From: an uncultured Prevotella sp.
Lineage (GTDB): Bacteria > Bacteroidota > Bacteroidia > Bacteroidales > Bacteroidaceae
Direction of reading: 5' to 3'
Length of the DNA: 63,736 nucleotides
NCBI GenBank assembly: GCA_905233825.1
Contig: CAJOFE010000009.1
Coordinates: 1-63,736, forward strand
Shown: positions 34,552-42,404 of the stretch, one piece after another
How the letters are laid out: the number at the start of each line of letters is the position of its first letter
Numbering within the stretch: the first letter of the stretch is position 1
Notes under the pieces: generated by a model
Seen by the model: the letters and a program-made list of their open reading frames with translations, nothing else
Database searches by the model: none
Told to the model about the DNA's origin: nothing
Position numbers and translations under genes: made by a program

Positions 34552-35877
34552 TTAATCTACCTTAATATCCGTATTGACATTCTTACTGCCGATGACTGCG
34601 TAGAACAGAATGTAGGCCAGCATAGCGATAACCAGCCAGTAGCTGTTGATGAAGCCAATGCTGTTGGCCATAGCCTCCTGGATGAGTGGCATGATGCCAC
34701 CGCCCACTACCAGCATCATGAAGATACCAGAAGCAGCCTCGGTGTATTTGCCCAGTCCTTCCACGCTAAGGTTGAAGATGCCGCCCCACATGATAGAGGT
34801 ACATAGTCCGCAGGCAGCGATGAAGATACATTTCACGGGAATTTCCTTTTCGCTGACGGTAAACGTAGAACTCTCTGGCATGAAAATGGCAATGAGCAGT
34901 AGCAGGATGGCAACCGTTGATACAAAAGTAAGCTGGGTTCTTGTAGATATCTTTCCAGAGATGGCGCTCGAAGAAGCACGTCCCACCAGCATCATCAGCC
35001 AATAGGCAGCAGCAACGGAGCCACCAATGTCAGCAGAACCTTTCGTAAAATCAGTAATGTAGAAATTCAGCTCCATGGGGATGCCAATCTCTACGCCCAC
35101 ATAGAAGAAGATGGCAATGACGCCAAGCAGACAATGGCGGAAGGCCAGCGGGCTACGCTCGTACTTCGGTTGTTCCTTGCCCAGCGTAGGCTCAGGAATC
35201 TGCACACGACTGATGATGAAGAACGAGATAGCAAACACAGCAATACCGATGAACAGCAGGGGTGCTACATCACCCATGTTTGTATCCTTGGTTACTTCAC
35301 CAACGAGCAGACCGGAAAGCAACGGAGTCAGCGTGGCGGTCAGCGAGTTCATGGTGCCGCCAATCTGAATAAGCTGATTACCTTTGTTTCCACCACCGCC
35401 CAACAGATTCAGCATCGGGTTCACCACGGTGTTCAGCATGCAGACGCAGAAGCCGCAGATGAATGCACCAAGCAGATAAATAAAGAGGTTCAAGGTGACA
35501 TGGATGTCCTGAGTGAAGGTCTGCTTTACGCCATCCACCCACTTCGTCGTCTCATAGCCAGACCATGTGAATACCTCGGTACCGGCACCCACGAGGCTGG
35601 AGAGATATTGCACCAGAAGGCCGACAATACCCACGATAAGGGCGATGAGGGCGGTCTTCTTGTAGCCGTACTTAATCAGCATCTTACCTGCAGGAATGCC
35701 CATGAACAGGTAGGCAGCAAAGTTCATCAGGTTACCCCATGCCTTGGCAAAGGGGAAATGTTCACCCCAAATATTGCCAAAGGGAGCTCCCATGTTGGTG
35801 ACAAAGCTGATCATCGCAAAGATGAAGCACATGGTGATAATGGCCACCAACTGTGTATTTTTTTTCTCTTGTGCCAT
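34552..35877 (-). CDS. Sugar MFS permease (GluP/FucP type)
   Basis: 441 residues with about 12 membrane spans. The N-terminal FIFAMISFVTNMG, the GIPAGKMLIKYGYKK loop and the second-half GGSVAAAYWLMMLVGR fit the FucP/GluP subfamily of H+/sugar symporters. With galM and galK on either side, galactose or glucose/galactose is the likely substrate. The gene starts 32 nt after galM, and the spacer is A/T-rich repeat. No other control site is visible. Confidence 0.85.
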   Translation of the reverse strand: MAQEKKNTQLVAIITMCFIFAMISFVTNMGAPFGNIWGEHFPFAKAWGNLMNFAAYLFMGIPAGKMLIKYGYKKTALIALIVGIVGLLVQYLSSLVGAGTEVFTWSGYETTKWVDGVKQTFTQDIHVTLNLFIYLLGAFICGFCVCMLNTVVNPMLNLLGGGGNKGNQLIQIGGTMNSLTATLTPLLSGLLVGEVTKDTNMGDVAPLLFIGIAVFAISFFIISRVQIPEPTLGKEQPKYERSPLAFRHCLLGVIAIFFYVGVEIGIPMELNFYITDFTKGSADIGGSVAAAYWLMMLVGRASSSAISGKISTRTQLTFVSTVAILLLLIAIFMPESSTFTVSEKEIPVKCIFIAACGLCTSIMWGGIFNLSVEGLGKYTEAASGIFMMLVVGGGIMPLIQEAMANSIGFINSYWLVIAMLAYILFYAVIGSKNVNTDIKVD

Positions 35878-35909
35878 ATTGATTTACAATTTTACAATTT
35901 TCAATTAAT

Positions 35910-37001
35910 TTATTCTGCTACTCCGAACTTATAGATGGTCTTCTGCTTATAGCGATGGTGTGGGTTCAGTACCACGCTGGGGAAGTAGGGACGGTTGGGA
36001 CTGTCGGGGAAGTGCTGGCACTCGAAGCAGATGGCACTACGGCGTCCGAAGGTAGCTCCATGCACACCCTTGTAGCCATTGGCCCAGTTATCGCTATACA
36101 CCTGTACGCCAGGCTCGGTGGTATAGACCTCCAGCGTGCGGCCGCTTTTTGGCTCGGTCAGACGGGCTGCAAAGCTCAACTCACCCTCTTCCTTTTTGTT
36201 CAGTACGAAACAATGGTCGTAGCCAGCTCCGTTCTTAATCTGCTCGTTGTCGGCATCAATGTCCTGTCCTACAGGCTTCGGAGTACGGAAATCGAAGGGA
36301 GTTCCTGCCACTTTCAGGATTTCGCCTGTGGGGATGGAAGTCTCGTCGATGGGGATATAGAAGTCCGCATTCATCTCCATCACTTGGTCGTTGATGACAG
36401 GTGTGGGGTCGGCGGTGCCGGCCAGCGAGAAGAAGGCGTGGTGGGTCAGGTTCACGATGGTCTTCTTATTCGTAGAAGCCAGATACTCGATAATGAGTTC
36501 ATTATCGTCGCTCCAAGTAAACTCTACTGTCACATCGACTTCGCCTGTGAAACCTTCCTCACCGTAGCTGGATATGCGGTGCAGGGCTAGCGAGCGGGGC
36601 CCCATCTGCCGGGCTTCCCACACACGGGCATGGAAACCGGTGGGGCCTCCGTGCAAGGCGTTGGGACCGTTGTTGATGGCCAGCTGATAGTCCTTGCCAT
36701 TTAGCGTGAACTGTCCACGGCAGATGCGGTTGCCAAAGCGACCGATGAGCGTGGAGAGGTACGGCTCAGGTGAGTTGATGACAGCCTGGATGTTGTCATG
36801 TCCCTGAATGACATTAGCCACTTTGCCCTCTTTGTCGGGCACCATGATAGAGCAGATTGCTCCGCCGTAATTCGTGATGGCTACCTCATAGCCTTTGCGG
36901 TTGCGCAGGATGTAGAGGTCAGTCTTCTTTCCGTTGATAGTGGTCTGAAAATCTTCACGTTTCAGACCACAGAGATTCGCATTTTCTGTTAAGTTTGACA
37001 T
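35910..37001 (-). CDS. galM: Aldose 1-epimerase
   Basis: Interconverts the anomers of galactose/glucose. 363 residues from 37001 (MSNLTENANLCG); the longer frame runs over the promoter. Motifs: TNYGGAICSI, GRFGNRICRGQF, NNGPNALHGGPTGFH, the catalytic histidine in VNLTHHAFFSL and the C-terminal acid in CFECQHFPDSPN. No signal peptide, so cytosolic. It is the first gene of the galactose unit, with a promoter at 37034-37065. Confidence 0.93.
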   Translation of the reverse strand: MSNLTENANLCGLKREDFQTTINGKKTDLYILRNRKGYEVAITNYGGAICSIMVPDKEGKVANVIQGHDNIQAVINSPEPYLSTLIGRFGNRICRGQFTLNGKDYQLAINNGPNALHGGPTGFHARVWEARQMGPRSLALHRISSYGEEGFTGEVDVTVEFTWSDDNELIIEYLASTNKKTIVNLTHHAFFSLAGTADPTPVINDQVMEMNADFYIPIDETSIPTGEILKVAGTPFDFRTPKPVGQDIDADNEQIKNGAGYDHCFVLNKKEEGELSFAARLTEPKSGRTLEVYTTEPGVQVYSDNWANGYKGVHGATFGRRSAICFECQHFPDSPNRPYFPSVVLNPHHRYKQKTIYKFGVAE

Positions 37002-37033
37002 ACTATTATGGGTTTTAGTTATAATCTTCGTTG

Positions 37034-37065
37034 CAAAAATACAACAAAAAGCCGACATGCGCAAG
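37034..37065 (-). promoter_or_regulatory. galM operon promoter
   Basis: TATTTTTG (37034-37041) on the minus strand, with CTTG instead of TTTG 20 nt upstream (37062-37065). The weak -33 box lies inside the folC terminator stem. Confidence 0.55.
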
Positions 37066-37074
37066 CATATCGGC
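37051..37074 (-). terminator. folC terminator, overlapping the galM promoter
   Basis: GCCGACATGC pairs with GCATATCGGC, one mismatch, closed by GCAA. On the minus strand it is followed by TTTTTGTTG. It lies 22 nt after the folC stop codon. Confidence 0.75.
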
Positions 37075-37096
37075 AAAAAATTGGTGTTAAAGATAA

Positions 37097-38434
37097 CTAA
37101 ATGTTCATATTGTCACGTGTCTTGAGGAAATCTGCCACGATATAAGTGCTTCCTCCGACAAAGATAAAGTCGTTTGACTGAGCCCCTTCGATGGCCGCTG
37201 AATAGGCATCTTTCACGGTGGGGTAGCATTCGCCATAGAGTCCAAACTGTTCACCAAACACCTTCAGCGATGTTTCGGGGAAGGCACGTTTTGTCGTTCC
37301 TTTCGTCCAGTAGTAACGTGCATGTTTGGGCAGCATCTGTAATATGGTATATACATCTTTATCTTCCAGCATGCCGAAGACGATGCGCAGCTCATGACAT
37401 TTCTGGCTTTCCTCTTCCAGCTGCTTACTTAGGTATTCCCAAGCACCCGGGTTATGGCCGGTGTCACAAATGACGGTAGGACGTTCCCTCACCGTCTGCC
37501 ATCTGCCCATCAGGCCTGTCAGCTTGGTGACGTTCATGAGGGCTGCATTCAACTCGTATGTGATATTGTCAAAGTTCCTCGGGTCTTCGCAAGTGCACAG
37601 GTATCCTAAGTTCATCAGCAGAATCATCACGTGTGAAAAGACGTTGACGTTCTTCGGCTGACAGGCTCCTCGCACCTCGCAGGTGAACTCAATGCCCCAG
37701 ATATTCCTGTAGCGCGGGCCCTTATCGCCAGGCTTAGGTGGAATAAGTGGGCTCATGGGATTATCTTCTGCAAAGATGACGCTGGCTCCCGTTTCCTTTC
37801 CTACGGCTTCAAACACCGCACGGGTCTCGGGTGTAACCTCTCCAATAATGCAGGGCACTCCTTTCTTCATGATGCCGGCCTTTTCACGGGCTATCTCCTC
37901 AAGCGACGAGCCCAGCAACTGCGTGTGGTCGAGCGAGATGTTGGTAATGATGCTGAGGATGGGGGTGATGATGTTCGTGGAGTCGAGCCTTCCACCCAGT
38001 CCCACTTCTATCACGGCGATATCCACTTCCTGTTCCTTGAAATACTGGAAGGCCATGGCTGTCGCCATTTCAAAGAACGAGAGATCCAACTTCTCAAAGA
38101 AACTGCGGTTGCTCTCCACGAAATTTACGACATACTCCTCGCTCACAGGCACTCCGTTCACACGTATCCGCTCGCGGAAATCAATAAGATGTGGCGAAGT
38201 GTAGAGTCCCACCTTATAGCCGCATACCTGCAATTGGGCAGCCGTCATGTGCGAAACCGAACCTTTGCCGTTGGTGCCTCCAACATGGATACAACGGTAT
38301 TGCTGGTGTGGATGTCCGAAGTGTTCGTCTATTGCCAGCATGTTGTCCAGGCCCACTTTGTAGCCCGATGCACCTTGCCGCTCATAGTTCGCCGTCTGGG
38401 AGAACAGATATTCCGTGACTTCTTGGTATGTCAT
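37097..38434 (-). CDS. folC: Folylpolyglutamate / dihydrofolate synthase
   Basis: Adds glutamate to folates. 445 residues from the ATG at 38434 (MTYQEVTEYLF); the TTG three codons earlier is less likely. Motifs: ATP loop HVGGTNGKGSVSHMTAAQL, YTSPHLIDFRERI, VIEVGLGGRLDSTN, SLDHTQLLG and CDTGHNPGAWEYL. It follows dnaJ by 24 nt in a short AATTCTCA repeat and ends at its own terminator. Confidence 0.94.
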   Translation of the reverse strand: MTYQEVTEYLFSQTANYERQGASGYKVGLDNMLAIDEHFGHPHQQYRCIHVGGTNGKGSVSHMTAAQLQVCGYKVGLYTSPHLIDFRERIRVNGVPVSEEYVVNFVESNRSFFEKLDLSFFEMATAMAFQYFKEQEVDIAVIEVGLGGRLDSTNIITPILSIITNISLDHTQLLGSSLEEIAREKAGIMKKGVPCIIGEVTPETRAVFEAVGKETGASVIFAEDNPMSPLIPPKPGDKGPRYRNIWGIEFTCEVRGACQPKNVNVFSHVMILLMNLGYLCTCEDPRNFDNITYELNAALMNVTKLTGLMGRWQTVRERPTVICDTGHNPGAWEYLSKQLEEESQKCHELRIVFGMLEDKDVYTILQMLPKHARYYWTKGTTKRAFPETSLKVFGEQFGLYGECYPTVKDAYSAAIEGAQSNDFIFVGGSTYIVADFLKTRDNMNI

Positions 38435-38458
38435 AATTCTCAACGCTCAATTCTCAGT

Positions 38459-39613
38459 TCATGAGAAGTAGTTCTTAAATCGGTTGAAGATGCTATCTTT
38501 CGTCTGGCTGTCGCCTTTGAAGTTGTCGCTATTCTTGAATTCCTCCATCGCCTTACGCTCTTCGCGCGAGAGGGTCTTAGGCACAAATACGCTGATGTTC
38601 ACTACCAAGTCGCCATTACCAGAGCCATATCCTTGTACGGCAGGCAGTCCCTTTCCTCTGAGGCGCATGGTCTTGCCAGGCTGTGTGCCACTGTCAATCT
38701 TCACTTTCAGCGTCTTTCCTTCAATGGTGGGAATATCGACCTCACCTCCGAGTACGGCAGTAGGGAAGTCGAGCAGCAGATTGTATATCAGGTCGTTCCC
38801 GTCTCTGATGAAAGTGTCGTTCTCAGCCTCTTCGATGAATACCTGAATATCGCCGGCAATGCCGCCGCGCTCTCCTGCGTTGCCCTTACCTGGGACGCTG
38901 ACCACCATGCCGTCGGCTACGCCAGCAGGAATCTTGATCTCTACGACCTCTTCTCCTTTCACCACGCCGCTGCCGTGACATTCATGACATTTATTCTTGA
39001 TTATCTGACCTTCGCCCTGACAGGTGGGGCATACGCCCTGCGTCTGCATCATGCCGAAGATGCTCTGCGTGGTATGCGTGATGATGCCTGAGCCGTGACA
39101 GGTGGGGCAGGTCTCGCGTCCACTGCCGTCTTCGGCGCCCGTGCCGTGGCAATGCTGGCAGGGCACGTCCTTGCGGAGCTTGAACTTCTTGGTCACGCCC
39201 TGATTGATTTCCTCCAGCGTCAGCTTCACTTTCAAACGCAGGTCGCTGCCACGATGCTGTTGTGGTTGTCCGGCACGACGTCCGAAACCTCCGAAGCCGT
39301 GTCCGCCAAAGATATCGCCGAACATCGAGAAGATGTCATCCATATTCATCGATGCTCCTCCGAAACCCTCGAAGCCGCCACCTCCCAATGGACCGTTAAA
39401 GCCGAACTGGTCATACTGTTGGCGCTTCTGCGGATCGTGCAGCACGTTGTAGGCCTCAGCGGCTTCTTTGAACTTCTCCTCTGCCTGCTTGTCGCCAGGG
39501 TTGCGGTCGGGGTGGTACTTAATGGCTATCTGTCGGTAAGCCTTCTTGATTTCGTCTTCTGACGCCGTCTTCGCGACGCCCAGCACCTCATAGTAGTCTC
39601 TCTTCTGTGCCAT
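38459..39613 (-). CDS. dnaJ: Chaperone DnaJ
   Basis: Co-chaperone of DnaK. 384 residues with a J domain (about 4-70, HPD in YHPDRNPGD), a Gly/Phe-rich linker ([16 protein letters not shown]), a zinc domain with four CxxCxGxG-type repeats ([32 protein letters not shown]; about 150-225) and C-terminal substrate-binding domains. The start is 6 nt after grpE, so the two are co-transcribed; dnaK is not in the window. Confidence 0.97.
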   Translation of the reverse strand: MAQKRDYYEVLGVAKTASEDEIKKAYRQIAIKYHPDRNPGDKQAEEKFKEAAEAYNVLHDPQKRQQYDQFGFNGPLGGGGFEGFGGASMNMDDIFSMFGDIFGGHGFGGFGRRAGQPQQHRGSDLRLKVKLTLEEINQGVTKKFKLRKDVPCQHCHGTGAEDGSGRETCPTCHGSGIITHTTQSIFGMMQTQGVCPTCQGEGQIIKNKCHECHGSGVVKGEEVVEIKIPAGVADGMVVSVPGKGNAGERGGIAGDIQVFIEEAENDTFIRDGNDLIYNLLLDFPTAVLGGEVDIPTIEGKTLKVKIDSGTQPGKTMRLRGKGLPAVQGYGSGNGDLVVNISVFVPKTLSREERKAMEEFKNSDNFKGDSQTKDSIFNRFKNYFS

Positions 39614-39619
39614 TCGAGT

Positions 39620-40216
39620 TTATTGTCCTACTGCCACCTTGGCGTGGCGAATTACTTTATCGTTAAGCATGTATCCTGTTGTCATGCAGTCTATTACCTT
39701 TCCTTTTTTGTCGTCTCCCATGCCAGGTACCATAGCCACAGCCTCGTGCATGTCTGTGTCGAAATCGGCATCTTCCGTCTCGATTTTCTTCACACCCATG
39801 CCTTCCAGGGCCTTCATCATCTTGTGATAGATGAGCTCCATGCCCTCGCGCAGCACCTGTGGGTCTTCTGTCTTCTGCCCGTTCTCCATGGCGCGCTCCA
39901 TGTCGTCAATCACAGGTAGCAGGGCTACGATGGTCTTTTCGCCGCCGTTCAGAATCAGTTCGGCGCGTTCTTTTAGCGTGCGCTTGCGGTAATTGTCGAA
40001 CTCAGCTACCTGGCGCAGATACTTGTCCTTCAACGAGGCAATCTCCTCCAAAGCCACGTCCAGCGGGTCTCTTTCCTCGTTGGGCTCTGCCTTTGGCTCC
40101 TTTTCGATGTTTTCTTCCTGAGTGTCTTCAGGAACTGTTGCCTCCTTTTCGCCTTCTACGGGAGCATCCTTCTGCTCCTCATCGTCAATATGAATATCTT
40201 TTTCTTCCATAATCAT
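39620..40216 (-). CDS. grpE: Nucleotide exchange factor GrpE
   Basis: Releases ADP from DnaK. About 196-198 residues: an acidic unstructured N-terminus (about 1-50), the long dimerising helix (LDVALEEIASLKDKYLRQVAEFDNYRKRT in part) and the C-terminal beta domain with GMGVKKIETE, FDTDMHEAVAMVP and the final GYMLNDKVIRHAKVAV. Two in-frame ATGs (40216 and 40210) are both possible starts. No Shine-Dalgarno sequence is visible, which is normal in this phylum. I see no CIRCE-type heat-shock operator. Confidence 0.95.
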   Translation of the reverse strand: MIMEEKDIHIDDEEQKDAPVEGEKEATVPEDTQEENIEKEPKAEPNEERDPLDVALEEIASLKDKYLRQVAEFDNYRKRTLKERAELILNGGEKTIVALLPVIDDMERAMENGQKTEDPQVLREGMELIYHKMMKALEGMGVKKIETEDADFDTDMHEAVAMVPGMGDDKKGKVIDCMTTGYMLNDKVIRHAKVAVGQ

Positions 40217-40291
40217 AGCATTATTTGTTTATTCTGCTGACGGTATAGCAAAAAACGTGCCGATTTGTCATGTTCTGCCATTTCGTCGCCG

Positions 40292-40323
40292 CAAAGGTAC
40301 AAAGAATAAATGGAACGACCAAA
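40292..40323 (-). promoter_or_regulatory. grpE-dnaJ-folC promoter
   Basis: On the minus strand TTTG (40320-40323), 20 nt, TACCTTTG (40292-40299): a standard housekeeping promoter, with a leader of about 75 nt. Confidence 0.75.
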
Positions 40324-40390
40324 TTTCCTTCGTCCAAAAAACTTTTTATATTGTTCGCGCGTGAATTTTTTATAAAATGTGGCAGATAGT

Positions 40391-40421
40391 TTTGCCGTTT
40401 CAGAAATTAGTCGTATCTTTG
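40391..40421 (+). promoter_or_regulatory. kdgK promoter
   Basis: TTTG (40391-40394), 19 nt, TATCTTTG (40414-40421). It is divergent from the grpE promoter, with 67 bp between the two -33 boxes. Confidence 0.75.
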
Positions 40422-40475
40422 TGCCTGCGAATGAAGAGAACTTAATATTAATCTATAAAAGCAAGAGAAAAAACA

Positions 40476-41498
40476 ATGGCAAAGATTGTTACACTTGGCG
40501 AGATTATGCTTCGCCTGTCGCCTCAGGGCAACGACCGTTTCATTCAGAGTGAGAGTTTCCGCATCATCCCGGGTGGTGGCGAGGCTAACGTGGCTATCTC
40601 GCTGGCCAACTATGGCCACGAGGCCTATTACGTATCGAAGCTGCCGAAGCACGAGATAGGGCAGATTGCCGTGAACGCCCTGCGCCGTTATGGCGTGAAC
40701 ACCGAGTTCGTGGCACGTGGCGGCAATCGCATAGGTCTGTACTATGCTGAAACGGGTGCCTCGATGCGCCCCTCGAAGGTAATCTACGACCGTGCCCATA
40801 GCGCTATTGCCGAGGCCTCTCCTGCCGACTTCGACTTCGATAAGGTGATGGAGGGTGCCAAGTGGTTCCATTGGAGCGGCATCACGCCGGCCATTAGCGA
40901 CAAGGCTGCCGAACTGACACGTCTGGCCTGTGAGGCTGCCAAGCGTCATGGTGTCACCGTGAGTGTCGATCTGAACTTCCGCAAGAAACTGTGGACATCG
41001 GAGAAGGCCATCTCAATCATGCGTCCGTTGATGAAGTATGTCGATGTGTGTATTGGCAACGAGGAAGATGCTGAGTTGTGTCTGGGCTTCAAGCCCGATG
41101 CCGACGTCGAGGGCGGACAGACCGATGCTGCTGGCTACGAGGGCATCTTCAAGCAGATGATGCAGGAGTTTGGCTTCAAGTATGTGGTGAGCACGCTCCG
41201 CGAAAGCTATAGTGCTACCTATAACGGCTGGAAGGCTTTGATCTACGACGGTAAGGAGTTCTATCAGTCGAAGCGCTACGAAATCAATCCTATCATCGAT
41301 CGCGTGGGTGGTGGCGACTCGTTCTCGGGTGGTCTGATTCATGGTCTGCTGACGAAGCAGACGCAGGGAGAGGCCCTGGAGTTTGCCGTTGCAGCATCGG
41401 CGCTGAAGCACACCATCAATGGCGACTTCAACCTGGTGACCATCGACGAGGTAGAGGCTCTGGCAGGTGGTAGCGCCAACGGACGAGTACAAAGATAA
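40476..41498 (+). CDS. kdgK: 2-Keto-3-deoxygluconate kinase
   Basis: PfkB-family kinase that phosphorylates KDG to KDPG in hexuronate breakdown. 340 residues: N-terminal MAKIVTLGEIMLRLSP, the substrate region PGGGEANVAISLANYG, and the C-terminal ATP/anion-hole motif RVGGGDSFSGGLIHG with the catalytic aspartate. eda lies two genes downstream, completing KDG to pyruvate plus glyceraldehyde 3-phosphate and supporting this assignment over fructokinase. An imperfect hairpin (41502-41530) follows the stop. Confidence 0.9.
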   Translation: MAKIVTLGEIMLRLSPQGNDRFIQSESFRIIPGGGEANVAISLANYGHEAYYVSKLPKHEIGQIAVNALRRYGVNTEFVARGGNRIGLYYAETGASMRPSKVIYDRAHSAIAEASPADFDFDKVMEGAKWFHWSGITPAISDKAAELTRLACEAAKRHGVTVSVDLNFRKKLWTSEKAISIMRPLMKYVDVCIGNEEDAELCLGFKPDADVEGGQTDAAGYEGIFKQMMQEFGFKYVVSTLRESYSATYNGWKALIYDGKEFYQSKRYEINPIIDRVGGGDSFSGGLIHGLLTKQTQGEALEFAVAASALKHTINGDFNLVTIDEVEALAGGSANGRVQR

Positions 41499-41550
41499 TA
41501 CCCATTCCCTCTCAAGCTGGAGGGGGTATATGGTTAGGAGGTAAAGGAAG

Positions 41551-41703
41551 ATGAAAAGGTTTGAATATAAAGTGATTAGCCGCTTCATCGCAGTCGAGAA
41601 GAGACTGAACCAGTTAGGGTATGATGGCTGGGAGTTGGTGGCAGCCTCTGGCGGTCAATATGTCTTTAAGCGTGAATACGACGATAAATCATCGATTAGG
41701 TAA
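41551..41703 (+). CDS. DUF4177-type small protein, 50 aa
   Basis: The frame begins MKRFEYKVISRFIAVEKRLN and continues QLGYDGWELVAASGGQYVFKR, the DUF4177 pattern of a strand, a helix and the G-W-E-L-V signature. A full Shine-Dalgarno sequence AGGAGG lies at 41536-41541, 9 nt before the ATG, which is rare in this phylum and settles the start. It is between kdgK and eda in the same direction, with 18 nt to eda. Its function is unknown. Confidence 0.8.
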   Translation: MKRFEYKVISRFIAVEKRLNQLGYDGWELVAASGGQYVFKREYDDKSSIR

Positions 41704-41721
41704 TAAAACATAATTGTAAGA

Positions 41722-42390
41722 ATGGCAAAATTTGATAAGATAGCCGTATTGAAGAAAATCGGCGATACGGGCATGGTGCCAGTCTTCTATCATAAAGATT
41801 TGGAGACTTGTAAGAATGTGGTGAAAGCCTGCTACGAGGGCGGCGTGCGCGCGTTCGAGTTTACTAACCGTGGCGACTTTGCCCAGGAGGTGTTTGGCGA
41901 GCTGGTGAAGTGGGCCGACAAGGAGTGCCCCGAGCTGGCATTGGGTATTGGTAGTGTGGTCGATGCACCCACAGCCGCAATGTATTTGCAACTTGGAGCC
42001 TGCTTCGTGGTGGGCCCGTTGTTCAATCCCGACATCGCCCCTGTGTGCAATCGCCGTCTGGTGCCCTACTGCCCTGGTTGCATGACCGTGAGCGAGATTG
42101 GCAAGGCGCAGGAACTGGGATGTGACCTGACGAAAGTGTTCCCCGGCGACGTAGTAGGCCCCAATATGGTGAAAGGCCTGAAGGCTCCGATGCCCTGGTC
42201 GAAGATTATGGTGACGGGTGGCGTGTCGCCCGACGAGGAGAACCTGACGAAATGGTTCAAGGCTGGCGTCTTCTGCGTGGGCATGGGCTCGAAGCTCTTC
42301 CCCAGCGACAAAGTGAAGGCCGGCGACTGGCAGTATGTCACCGACAAGTGCAAAGAAGCACTTGGTTATGTGGCTAAGGCCCGTTCTTAA
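41722..42390 (+). CDS. eda: KDPG / KHG aldolase
   Basis: Splits 2-keto-3-deoxy-6-phosphogluconate into pyruvate and glyceraldehyde 3-phosphate. 222 residues, class I barrel: [10 protein letters not shown], the glutamate motif [11 protein letters not shown] (usual RxxExT), [11 protein letters not shown], the Schiff-base lysine in [13 protein letters not shown] and [12 protein letters not shown]. It closes the kdgK-DUF4177-eda unit; the sensor kinase gene follows after 14 nt, so hexuronate catabolism and this two-component system may be co-transcribed. Confidence 0.93.
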   Translation: MAKFDKIAVLKKIGDTGMVPVFYHKDLETCKNVVKACYEGGVRAFEFTNRGDFAQEVFGELVKWADKECPELALGIGSVVDAPTAAMYLQLGACFVVGPLFNPDIAPVCNRRLVPYCPGCMTVSEIGKAQELGCDLTKVFPGDVVGPNMVKGLKAPMPWSKIMVTGGVSPDEENLTKWFKAGVFCVGMGSKLFPSDKVKAGDWQYVTDKCKEALGYVAKARS

Positions 42391-42404
42391 ATAAAGAGTG
42401 AAGA

